A stretch of 64,000 nt of DNA from assembly GCF_036170895.1 (NCBI RefSeq), contig NZ_CP108036.1, forward strand, positions 496,001 to 560,000. Reading direction: 5' to 3'. The stretch is from Streptomyces erythrochromogenes. GTDB taxonomy: Bacteria; Actinomycetota; Actinomycetes; Streptomycetales; Streptomycetaceae. Made by a program: the position numbers and the translations under genes. The notes beneath the pieces are model-generated. The model saw nothing but the letters and a program-made list of their open reading frames with translations. It had not been told where the DNA came from and searched no databases. Below, in pieces: positions 16,504-23,366 of this stretch (the stretch's first letter is position 1; every line of letters begins with the position of its first letter).

Positions 16504-16546
16504 TTGATTCATAGCGAAGTGTCAGTTGTTTCCTATGGTGACTCAA
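16504..16546. promoter_or_regulatory. imperfect inverted repeat between prenyltransferase and PKS genes
   Basis: TTGATTCATAG (16504-16514) and CTATGGTGACTCAA (16533-16546) are inverted copies with a 3-base insertion in the second. They occupy the A/T-richer centre of the divergent promoter region and reach the PKS start codon. This is a candidate shared operator; no regulator gene is adjacent. Confidence 0.4.
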
Positions 16547-17604
16547 TGACACGTGTTCTGGCAGTGCGCAGCGTGTTCCCGCCCCATCGTCATCCCCAGG
16601 CCGAGATCACGGAGGCGCTCGCCCGCTTCCTGCCGCCCGGCTCCGACACCGCCCTGCTGCGCCGGGTCCACGCCTCGGTGCGCGTGGAGAGCCGTCATCT
16701 CGCGCTCCCGCTGGAGCGCTACGGGCCCGCGAACAACTTCGGCACGACGAACGCCCTCTTCGTGGAGACGGCCCTGGAACTCGGATCCCGGGTGCTCGAA
16801 CTCACCCTCGCCGACGCAGGCCTGACGGCCCCCGAGGTCGATCTGGTCATGTCGACGACCGTGACCGGGCTCGCGACGCCCTCGCTGGAGGCCCGCCTCG
16901 CCTCCCGCGCCGGGCTGCGTCCCGATGTACGGCGGCTGCCGCTCTTCGGTCTCGGGTGTGCCGCGGGGGCCGCCGGGGCGAGCCATCTCCACGACCTGCT
17001 CGCGGGCCGACCGGGCGATGCGGCCCTGCTGCTGTCCACCGAGCTCTGTTCGCTCACCCTCCAGGCCACCGACTCCTCGATGGCGAACCTGGTGGCCGGG
17101 GCCCTCTTCGGCGACGGTGCGGCCGCCCTGGTCGCGGTGGGCCGCGACCATCCCCTGTACGCGACAGGCGCCGGCCCCGAGATCGTCGCCACCCGCAGCC
17201 GCCTCTACCCGGGCACCGAGCGCCTCCTCGGCTGGGACATCGGCCACTGGGGCATGCGCATGGTGCTCGGCCGCGAACTCCCGGATCTGGCCCGGCTGCA
17301 CGTGGCCGAGGAGGTGGAGAGCTTCCTCGCCGCCCACGACCTGAAACCCGCGGACGTCGACGCCTGGATCTGCCATCCCGGCGGCCCGAAGATCCTCGAC
17401 GCGCTCTCGGACGCGCTGGCGCTGCCGGAGTCGGCCTTCGCGGCGAGCCGGCGTTCGCTGGCCGCCGTGGGCAACCTCTCCTCCGCCTCGGTCCTGCACA
17501 TCCTTGAAGGCGTCCGCCGCGCCGGACCGCGGCCCGGTTCCGTCGGGCTGATGCTCGGCTTCGGCCCCGGCTTCGCCTCCGAACTCGTCCTCCTGCGCTG
17601 GTGA
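16546..17604 (+). CDS. type III polyketide synthase
   Basis: A 352-aa chalcone-synthase-fold ketosynthase that condenses an acyl starter with malonyl-CoA units. The catalytic triad is Cys138 (LFGLGCAAGAAG), His277 (WICHPGGPKIL) and Asn310 (GNLSSASVL), followed by the GFGPGF loop. Its size is normal. GTG or ATG codons further up (16504) would lengthen the N-terminus with residues that run through the inverted repeat, so ATG 16546 is used. Combination with an ICMT-like methyltransferase and a flavoprotein resembles the S. griseus srsABC phenolic-lipid genes, which suggests a long-chain acyl starter and an alkylresorcinol or pyrone product. Product identity is inference. Confidence 0.93.
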   Translation: MTRVLAVRSVFPPHRHPQAEITEALARFLPPGSDTALLRRVHASVRVESRHLALPLERYGPANNFGTTNALFVETALELGSRVLELTLADAGLTAPEVDLVMSTTVTGLATPSLEARLASRAGLRPDVRRLPLFGLGCAAGAAGASHLHDLLAGRPGDAALLLSTELCSLTLQATDSSMANLVAGALFGDGAAALVAVGRDHPLYATGAGPEIVATRSRLYPGTERLLGWDIGHWGMRMVLGRELPDLARLHVAEEVESFLAAHDLKPADVDAWICHPGGPKILDALSDALALPESAFAASRRSLAAVGNLSSASVLHILEGVRRAGPRPGSVGLMLGFGPGFASELVLLRW

Positions 17605-18200
17605 ACTCGGTGAACCCCATGAACTCCCTGACCTCCGCCACCTCCTTGAGCCTGTACCTGTTGCTCATCTGCCTCGTCGCCGCCGAACGGCTCGCCGAGC
17701 TGGTCACCGCCCGCCGCAACACCTCCTGGAGCCTGGAGCGCGGCGGCCGCGAGTACGGCCGCGGCCACTACCCGGCCATGGTCGCCCTGCACGCCGCGCT
17801 GCTGATCGGCTGCGTGGTCGAACCCTGGGCGGCCGGACGGCCGTTCGTCCCCCTGCTCGGCTGGTCGGCCCTCGCCGTCGCCCTCGCCGCCCAGGGCCTG
17901 CGCTGGTGGTGCATCGCCTCGCTCGGCCCGCGCTGGAACACCCGGGTGCTCGTCGTGCCCGGACTGCCGCTGGTGGAGCGGGGCCCGTACCGGGTGCTGC
18001 GCCACCCCAACTACGTGGCGGTGGTCGCGGAAGGAGCCGCACTGCCGCTGGTCCACTCCGCCTGGGTGACCGCGCTCGGCTTCACCGTGCTCAATCTGGT
18101 GCTGCTGCGCGTGCGGATCGGCTGCGAGGACGCCGCCCTGACGGACGGCGGACGGCTGCGGGCGCCCGCCTCCGTCCCATCGGCGGGAGCACCGTCATGA
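17601..18200 (+). CDS. isoprenylcysteine carboxyl methyltransferase-like (alkylpyrone/resorcinol methyltransferase)
   Basis: A 199-aa membrane protein with about five hydrophobic segments and the ICMT/PEMT-type SAM-binding motif GPYRVLRHPNYVAVVAEGAALPL (split near residues 125-148). Proteins of this family next to type III PKS genes O-methylate alkylpyrones and alkylresorcinols. The GTG start at 17601 overlaps the PKS stop (GTGA), so translation is coupled. An in-frame GTG and ATG follow within 7 codons and could serve instead. The gene overlaps the next start by ATGA. The tail after the last helix is short and low in complexity. Confidence 0.87.
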   Translation: MNSVNPMNSLTSATSLSLYLLLICLVAAERLAELVTARRNTSWSLERGGREYGRGHYPAMVALHAALLIGCVVEPWAAGRPFVPLLGWSALAVALAAQGLRWWCIASLGPRWNTRVLVVPGLPLVERGPYRVLRHPNYVAVVAEGAALPLVHSAWVTALGFTVLNLVLLRVRIGCEDAALTDGGRLRAPASVPSAGAPS

Positions 18201-19222
18201 TCGACCTGCTGATCGCGGGCGGCGGTCCGGCCGGGCTGGCCACCGCCATCCACGGCGCCCTCGCCGGCCTGGAGGTCGTGGTCGCGGAACCGCGGCCCAC
18301 CCCCATCGACAAGGCTTGCGGAGAGGGCCTCATGCCCGGGGCGGTACGCCGCCTCGGCGAACTGGGCGTGCCCGTGGCGGGGCAGCCCTTCCGCGGGATC
18401 CGCTACGTCGACGGCGTGAACGGCCTGCGGGCCGAGGGGCTCTTCCGGTCCGGTCCGGGCCTCGGCGCCCGCCGTACGGACCTCCAGGCCGCGCTCGCCG
18501 AACGGGCCGCGCAGCTCGGCGTACAGGTCCTGCCGCAACGCGTCGACCAGGTGCGCCAGGGCGTCGACCACGTCACCGCGGCCGGGCTCACCGCCCGCTA
18601 CCTCGTCGCCGCGGACGGCCTGCACTCCCCCGTCCGGCGCGGGCTGGGCCTGTCGGCTCCGGCCACTCCCCGCCGTCCGGCCCGCTACGGGCTGCGCCGC
18701 CACTTCGCCGTCGAACCGTGGAGCGACCTCGTCGAGGTGCACTGGTCGGCGCGGTGCGAGGCCTACATCACCCCGCTGGCGCCCGACCGGATCGGCGTGG
18801 CGGTCCTGACCACCGACCAGGCGCCCTTCGACGAACAGCTCGCGCGCTTCCCGCACCTGGCGGACCGGCTGACCGGGTACGCCGACACGCCGGTGCGCGG
18901 CGCCGGTCCGCTGCGCCAGGGGGCACGCGTACGCGTCGCGGGGCGGGTGCTGTTCGTGGGCGACGCGGCCGGATACGTGGACGCCCTGACGGGCGAGGGG
19001 CTCACCCTGGCCGTGACGGCCGCGGGCGAACTGGTGCGCTGCGTCAAGGCGGGACGGCCACAGGCCTACGAGCAGGCCTGGCGGGACCTGTCGCGCAGCT
19101 ACCGCGCCCTCACCGAGTCACTGCTGTGGGCCCGGCGGCGGCCGCGCCTCGCACCCCGGATCGTCCCGCTGGCCGCCCGGCTGCCCCGCGTGTTCACGGG
19201 GGCGGTCAACCTCCTCGCCTGA
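18197..19222 (+). CDS. FAD-dependent oxidoreductase of the geranylgeranyl-reductase/hydroxylase group
   Basis: A 341-aa flavoprotein. The dinucleotide motif LLIAGGGPAGLATAIHGALAG opens the protein; KACGEGLMPGAVRRL (about residues 40-54) is the PxxCGE-type signature of the geranylgeranyl reductase/tryptophan halogenase-like branch, and VLFVGDAAGYVDALTGEGL (near 255) is the second FAD motif. In srs-type loci the flavoprotein hydroxylates the resorcinol ring and gives a quinone; reduction of a prenyl chain is the other option, notable given the nearby prenyltransferase. ATG 18197 overlaps the previous stop (ATGA). A perfect terminator hairpin follows. Confidence 0.88.
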   Translation: MIDLLIAGGGPAGLATAIHGALAGLEVVVAEPRPTPIDKACGEGLMPGAVRRLGELGVPVAGQPFRGIRYVDGVNGLRAEGLFRSGPGLGARRTDLQAALAERAAQLGVQVLPQRVDQVRQGVDHVTAAGLTARYLVAADGLHSPVRRGLGLSAPATPRRPARYGLRRHFAVEPWSDLVEVHWSARCEAYITPLAPDRIGVAVLTTDQAPFDEQLARFPHLADRLTGYADTPVRGAGPLRQGARVRVAGRVLFVGDAAGYVDALTGEGLTLAVTAAGELVRCVKAGRPQAYEQAWRDLSRSYRALTESLLWARRRPRLAPRIVPLAARLPRVFTGAVNLLA

Positions 19223-19237
19223 GGAACGCCCGCGAAC

Positions 19238-19276
19238 GCAGCGGCACCCCGCGCGCGGTGCGCGGGGTGCCGCTGC
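19238..19276. terminator. strong hairpin after the PKS operon
   Basis: The arms 19238-19254 and 19260-19276 are complementary over 17 bp (GCAGCGGCACCCCGCGC on the left) with loop GCGGT. It begins 15 bases after the flavoprotein stop and lies between convergent genes, so it can end transcription from both directions. Confidence 0.88.
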
Positions 19277-19294
19277 GGCGGTCGCGGCCGCAGG

Positions 19295-20299
19295 TCAGGC
19301 CGAGCTCTCCTGACGGTTCCTCAAGGCCAGGCCGGCGAGGACCGCGCCGGCCGCCGCGCACAGCATGACGGCGGCACCCGCCCAGGCCCGGGAGCCGCCC
19401 ACGGTGCCGGCCAGCGGGTCGAAGGCCAGCGAGCCGCCGAGGACGTGCAGGGCGACCACGCCGACGGCAGTGGCCGCTCCGGCCCGCCACACGGCCGTGG
19501 TGTCGCGCACCGCCACCAGCGCGCCGACGCCCAGGCACACCAGGGTGACCAGGAGGGGCAGGAGGCCGAGGGGGCTCGCGGACGCCAGGGCGGTGAGGTC
19601 CTGCGGCAGGTGGAGGGCTCCGCTGACCAGCAGGGCTATCGCCACGGGCCAGCGCAGGACGTGCCCCAGCGCCGCGGCGCGGGCCGGCTCCCCCACGGGG
19701 GCGGGCCGCCGGGACTTCGCCCGGTAGGGCGCGTCGTTCAGCTCCGTGCACGGGGGCTCGTACGGCTTCTCGCGCGGCTGCTCGTACGCCTGCGGGTGCG
19801 GCTCTGCGGCCGGTGCGCCGGCCTCGGCGGGCCGGGCCCGGCGCTGTGGCTCCGGCTCGCCGGACTCGTCCTTGCCGAGGATGGTCACCAGCAGGGCGAC
19901 GTCCTCGATGGACCGGCCGACGGCGGCGGCGCGCAGCGTGATGTCCGCCTCGCCCACCTCGTGCGGTGCCTCGCCCAGCAGGGTGACCATCCGTTGTACG
20001 TCCTGCACGGGCCGGGTCACGGCGGCCGCGCGCAGCGCCTCCTGTCCCGCGTCGGGCAGCCGGCCGTCCTCCTTGAGGAGGCTCACCAGCGCGGTGACCT
20101 CCTCCACCGGACGGCAGGTGGCGGCCGTCTCCAGGAGGGTGCGCATGCGCAGCGTGTTCGGCGCGTCGGCATCGTCCGGGGTATCGGCAGGGTCCGGGGC
20201 GGCGGGATCGTCCGGGGCCGCGGGGGCGTCGGGGGCGGTGTCGTCGGGGGTCCCGTGGCTGACTTCGTGTTGCGCCGCGAGAGTGATGGGGTCATTCAT
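19295..20299 (-). CDS. membrane protein with three helical repeats
   Basis: A 334-aa protein of unknown function. Residues 1-47 are an acidic Ala/Pro/Asp linker. About 50-150 hold three related helical units: CRPVEEVTALVSLLKEDGR, TRPVQDVQRMVTLLGEAP and GRSIEDVALLVTILGKDE, each preceded by an ALRAAAV-like helix. A Pro/Glu-rich linker follows, then four or five hydrophobic segments (WPVAIALLVSGAL; LGLLPLLVTLVCLGVGALVAV; AGAATAVGVVALHVLGG; AAVMLCAAAGAVLAGLAL). The repeats would lie in the cytoplasm. GGAG precedes the ATG. It is divergent from the carboxylesterase. Similar repeat-plus-membrane proteins are frequent in Streptomyces, but I know no assigned role. Confidence 0.75.
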   Translation of the reverse strand: MNDPITLAAQHEVSHGTPDDTAPDAPAAPDDPAAPDPADTPDDADAPNTLRMRTLLETAATCRPVEEVTALVSLLKEDGRLPDAGQEALRAAAVTRPVQDVQRMVTLLGEAPHEVGEADITLRAAAVGRSIEDVALLVTILGKDESGEPEPQRRARPAEAGAPAAEPHPQAYEQPREKPYEPPCTELNDAPYRAKSRRPAPVGEPARAAALGHVLRWPVAIALLVSGALHLPQDLTALASASPLGLLPLLVTLVCLGVGALVAVRDTTAVWRAGAATAVGVVALHVLGGSLAFDPLAGTVGGSRAWAGAAVMLCAAAGAVLAGLALRNRQESSA

Positions 20300-20466
20300 G
20301 GAAAGCTCCGTTCGCCGACGCGCGGGTCTACGCAATCGCGCGCCGGTCATCGTGCGTCATGGTGAGCGCACGCTTTGTTACATTGAGTGCCACTTCCGCC
20401 CACTGCGCCATTCGGGGCGGGCAAACGGGGGTCCCCGCCCGGGCCCCGAGGGGAAGGGCGAAGGCC

Positions 20467-22077
20467 GTGCCCGACATGCGAGGGGTCCGACGTCGGTGCG
20501 CGCTGCTGCTGCCCGTCGTGCTGCTGCTGGTGGGTGCCGCGGCCGGGCCGGAGGGGCCCGTCGTGGACACCGACCGCGGTCCGGTGCGGGGCCGGACGCA
20601 CGACGCGTACAGCACCTTCGAGGGCATTCCCTTCGCGGCTCCCCCGACCGGTCCGCGGCGCTGGCGGCTGCCCGGGCCGGCGCGCCGGTGGGAGGGCGTT
20701 CGCGACGCCGGCGCGCCCGGTTCCCGCTGTGTGCAGCTGCCCGTGCTCGGGCCCGGCGGGCCGGTCGGCTCCGAGGACTGCCTGTACCTCAACGTGACCG
20801 CCCCGGCGGGCCCGGCGGCCGGGGCGCGGCCGCGGCCGGTCATGGTCTGGTTCCACGGCGGCGGCTTCTTCAGCGGCTCCGGCGACGTCTACCGGCCGGA
20901 CCGGCTTGCCGTCCGGGGCGATGCGGTGGTGGTGACGGCCAACTACCGGCTGGGCGTCTTCGGGCTGTTCGGCCACCCGGAGCTCGGCGGCGCCCCCGGC
21001 TTCGCCCTGGCGGACCAGCGGGCGGCGCTGCGCTGGGTGCGGACGAACGCGGAGCGGTTCGGCGGGGACCCGGACAACGTCACCGTCTTCGGTGAGTCGG
21101 CGGGTGCCCTGAGCGTCTGCGCGCACCTCACCTCGCCGGCCTCGGCGGGCCTGTTCCACAAGGCGATCGTGCAGAGCGGCTCGTGCTCGACCACGACGCC
21201 GCCGTCGGCGCTGCTGCCGGGCCTCGGTACGTACGAGCCCTTCGTGCCCGCGCGGCGCACGGCCGAGGAGGGCGCCCTGGCGGCGGCGCGGCTCGGCTGC
21301 GACCGGCCCTCGGGCGTGCTGGACTGCCTGCGCGCGCTGGACGCCCGTGCCCTCGCGACCCCCGACCTGATGCAGCGGTTCTCCCTCGTCCCGTACGGCG
21401 GCAGCGCCCTGCCGACGGAACCGCGGCGGGCGTTGCAGGCCGGACGGTTCCACCGGGTGCCGGTGCTGCAGGGAACCACCCGGGACGAGATCCGGCTCTT
21501 CCTCGCACAGACCCTCGCGGCCCACCCGATCGGCGACGAGAACGCCTACCGGGCCCGCATGGAGCGGTCCTTCGGCGTCGGGACGGCCCGTGTCGTGGAG
21601 GCCGCGTACCCCGTGTCGGCGTACCCGACCCCGGCGATCGCCTGGGCGACCCTGCTCACCGACGCGTCGTTCATCTGCCCGACGCTGCGGGACGGCGCGG
21701 CGCTGGGGCGGCACGTGCCGACGTACGGCTACCGGTTCAGCGACCGTGGCGCACCCGACTTCACCGGCCTGCCGCCGGTGCCCGAGCTGCCGCTCGGAGC
21801 GGCCCACGGCTTCGAACTGCCCTACCTGTTCACGATCACCCCGCTGGCGGAGGCGCAGCAGCGGCTCGCGGACCGTATGACCGGCTACTGGACCGCCTTC
21901 GCGCGGACCGGCGTGCCGGCGGCGCCCGGTGCCCCGCAGTGGCCGCGGCCGGGGGCGCCGGGGCGGGTGCTGTCGCTGGCTCCGGGCGCGGACGGGATCC
22001 GGACGGTGGACGGACGGGCCGAACACCACTGCGCGCTCTGGGACGAGCGGTGGCCCGGGGTCACCACTGCTCGGTGA
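20467..22077 (+). CDS. secreted type B carboxylesterase
   Basis: A carboxylesterase/lipase of about 536 aa with the alpha/beta-hydrolase fold, which hydrolyses carboxylic esters outside the cell. A signal peptide (RRRCALLLPVVLLLVGAAAG) opens the protein. Family marks are complete: FEGIPFAAPPTGPRRW, SEDCLYLNV, the oxyanion WFHGGGFFSGSG, the nucleophile GESAGALSV, and AHGFELPYLF containing the catalytic His region. GTG 20467 is preferred because GGGGAAGGG stands at the right distance; ATG 20476 is equally possible. The gene overlaps the end of the convergent lipoprotein gene by 17 bases. Confidence 0.9.
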   Translation: MPDMRGVRRRCALLLPVVLLLVGAAAGPEGPVVDTDRGPVRGRTHDAYSTFEGIPFAAPPTGPRRWRLPGPARRWEGVRDAGAPGSRCVQLPVLGPGGPVGSEDCLYLNVTAPAGPAAGARPRPVMVWFHGGGFFSGSGDVYRPDRLAVRGDAVVVTANYRLGVFGLFGHPELGGAPGFALADQRAALRWVRTNAERFGGDPDNVTVFGESAGALSVCAHLTSPASAGLFHKAIVQSGSCSTTTPPSALLPGLGTYEPFVPARRTAEEGALAAARLGCDRPSGVLDCLRALDARALATPDLMQRFSLVPYGGSALPTEPRRALQAGRFHRVPVLQGTTRDEIRLFLAQTLAAHPIGDENAYRARMERSFGVGTARVVEAAYPVSAYPTPAIAWATLLTDASFICPTLRDGAALGRHVPTYGYRFSDRGAPDFTGLPPVPELPLGAAHGFELPYLFTITPLAEAQQRLADRMTGYWTAFARTGVPAAPGAPQWPRPGAPGRVLSLAPGADGIRTVDGRAEHHCALWDERWPGVTTAR

Positions 22078-22792
22078 CGACCTCGTACTCGGCCGTGCGG
22101 AGGGTCAGGGTGCCGTGGTCGCCGTAGACCTCGCGGCGCCATTGGGCGAACACGGCGGCGATCGCCCGGGCGTCCTCCGCGGCGCCCTTGCCGACCTGCC
22201 GGGTGGAGAAGGTGATCCGTGCCTCGCCGACCGAGCGCACCTTGCGGACGCGGGTCTGCGTGACGGACACGTCTTCGTCCCGGGCGGCGCGGTGCCCCCG
22301 GTGGTAGGCCTTGAAGTCGCGGGTCATGTCGAACCAGTCGGCCGGACCGCAGGGGCCGCCGCCGTTGGCCATCTCCCCGTCGGTGGGCGGGCCCGCATAG
22401 GCACCCGTCTCCTGGTCCGTCGGCGGGCCGGCCGGGGCGCCGGTGTCCTCGTCCGTGGGCGGGCCTGCGTAGGCGCCGGTGTCCTCGTCCGTGGGCGGGC
22501 CTGCGTAGGCGCCGGTGTCCTCGTCCGTGGGCGGGCCCGCGTAGCTGGCGGTCTCCTCGTCGGTCGGCGGTCCGGCCGGGGCGCCGGTGTCCTCGTCGGT
22601 CGGCGGTCCGGCGTACCCGCCCGGATCCTCGTCCGTGGTCACGTCCAGGTCGCAGTCGGCCGGCGCGAGCGTGGGTACCCCGGCCGGCGGCGCGGCCTGC
22701 CCCGCCCGCGTGGTCCCGCACCCCGCGAGGACGGCGCACAGGAGCCCCGCCACCACCACGCGCCCGGTCACGGACACCGCGTTCTTCGCCAT
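22061..22792 (-). CDS. lipoprotein with seven 12-residue tandem repeats
   Basis: A 243-aa lipoprotein: signal peptide with lipobox VLAGC (Cys25), a short linker, then residues 61-140 made of seven copies of AGPPTDEDTGAY/P. A C-terminal domain of about 100 residues follows (DWFDMTRDFKAYHRGHRAARDEDVSVTQTRVRKVRSVGEARITFSTRQ, then AIAAVFAQWRREVYGDHG), which is alpha/beta and not recognised. The acidic Pro-rich repeats look like an extended stalk that holds the domain away from the membrane. The ATG at 22792 gives the complete signal peptide. It overlaps the convergent carboxylesterase gene by 17 bases. Confidence 0.8.
   Translation of the reverse strand: MAKNAVSVTGRVVVAGLLCAVLAGCGTTRAGQAAPPAGVPTLAPADCDLDVTTDEDPGGYAGPPTDEDTGAPAGPPTDEETASYAGPPTDEDTGAYAGPPTDEDTGAYAGPPTDEDTGAPAGPPTDQETGAYAGPPTDGEMANGGGPCGPADWFDMTRDFKAYHRGHRAARDEDVSVTQTRVRKVRSVGEARITFSTRQVGKGAAEDARAIAAVFAQWRREVYGDHGTLTLRTAEYEVVTEQW
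22373..22612 (-). repeat. 36-bp tandem repeats encoding AGPPTDEDTGAY
   Basis: Six full units and a partial seventh, each 36 bases, encode AGPPTDEDTGAP, AGPPTDEETASY, AGPPTDEDTGAY twice, AGPPTDEDTGAP, AGPPTDQETGAY and AGPPTDGE. The middle units are almost identical at DNA level, a sign of recent expansion. The frame is intact. Confidence 0.95.
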
Positions 22793-22886
22793 GGTCGTCC
22801 CCCCTTCGGCCGTCAAGAGGCGCTCACGGGGGCGGTGGTTCCATCCGGCCCTCAGCCGCCCCATCGGGGAGGGCTACCGTGAGGTC

Positions 22887-23366
22887 ATGACCAGCTCAAC
22901 GGCCCTTCCGCTCCTCTACCTCGATGTCGACGGCCCGCTCATCCCCTTCGGGGCGGGCCCGTACCCGGCCGGGGACGGCCCCCACCCCCTGCTGGCCCGC
23001 ATCGACCCCGCGCTCGGGCCGCTGCTGGCGGGGCTGCCGTGCGAACTGTGGTGGGCCACGACGTGGATGGCGGAGGCCAACGAGTGCGTGGCGCCCCGGC
23101 TGGGACTGTCGGATCTGCCCGTGGTGGCCTGGCCGGAGCCCTCCGACGAGGACGGGCGGGGCGGCGTCCACTGGAAGACCCCCGCGCTGCTCGACCACGC
23201 GGCCGGACGGCCCTTCGTGTGGATCGACGACGAGATCACCGACGCCGACCGGGCCCGGGTGGCCGATCGCCATCCGGGCCCGGCCCTGTTGCACCGCGTC
23301 GATCCGGGCCGGGGCCTGACCGCCGGGGACTTCACGGTGCTGCGGACGTGGCTCCGCTCGGTGTAG
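22887..23366 (+). CDS. HAD-like hydrolase domain protein
   Basis: A 159-aa protein starting with LLYLDVDGPLIPF, the DxDG motif I of the HAD superfamily (Asp near residue 13). WWATTWMAEAN (about 55) fits motif II with Thr, WKTPALLDHAAGRPFVWIDDEITDADR carries the Lys and the acidic motif IV. The cap is absent, as in small HAD phosphatases of Streptomyces. The substrate is unknown. ATG 22887 follows GGGGAGGG and GAGG. Its last 35 bases overlap the end of the convergent SWIM gene. Confidence 0.78.
   Translation: MTSSTALPLLYLDVDGPLIPFGAGPYPAGDGPHPLLARIDPALGPLLAGLPCELWWATTWMAEANECVAPRLGLSDLPVVAWPEPSDEDGRGGVHWKTPALLDHAAGRPFVWIDDEITDADRARVADRHPGPALLHRVDPGRGLTAGDFTVLRTWLRSV

Noticed and set aside
22373..22612. 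Possible CRISPR array from regular 36-bp repeats
   Set aside because: There are no unique spacers; the units are directly adjacent and encode a continuous 12-residue repeat inside a lipoprotein.
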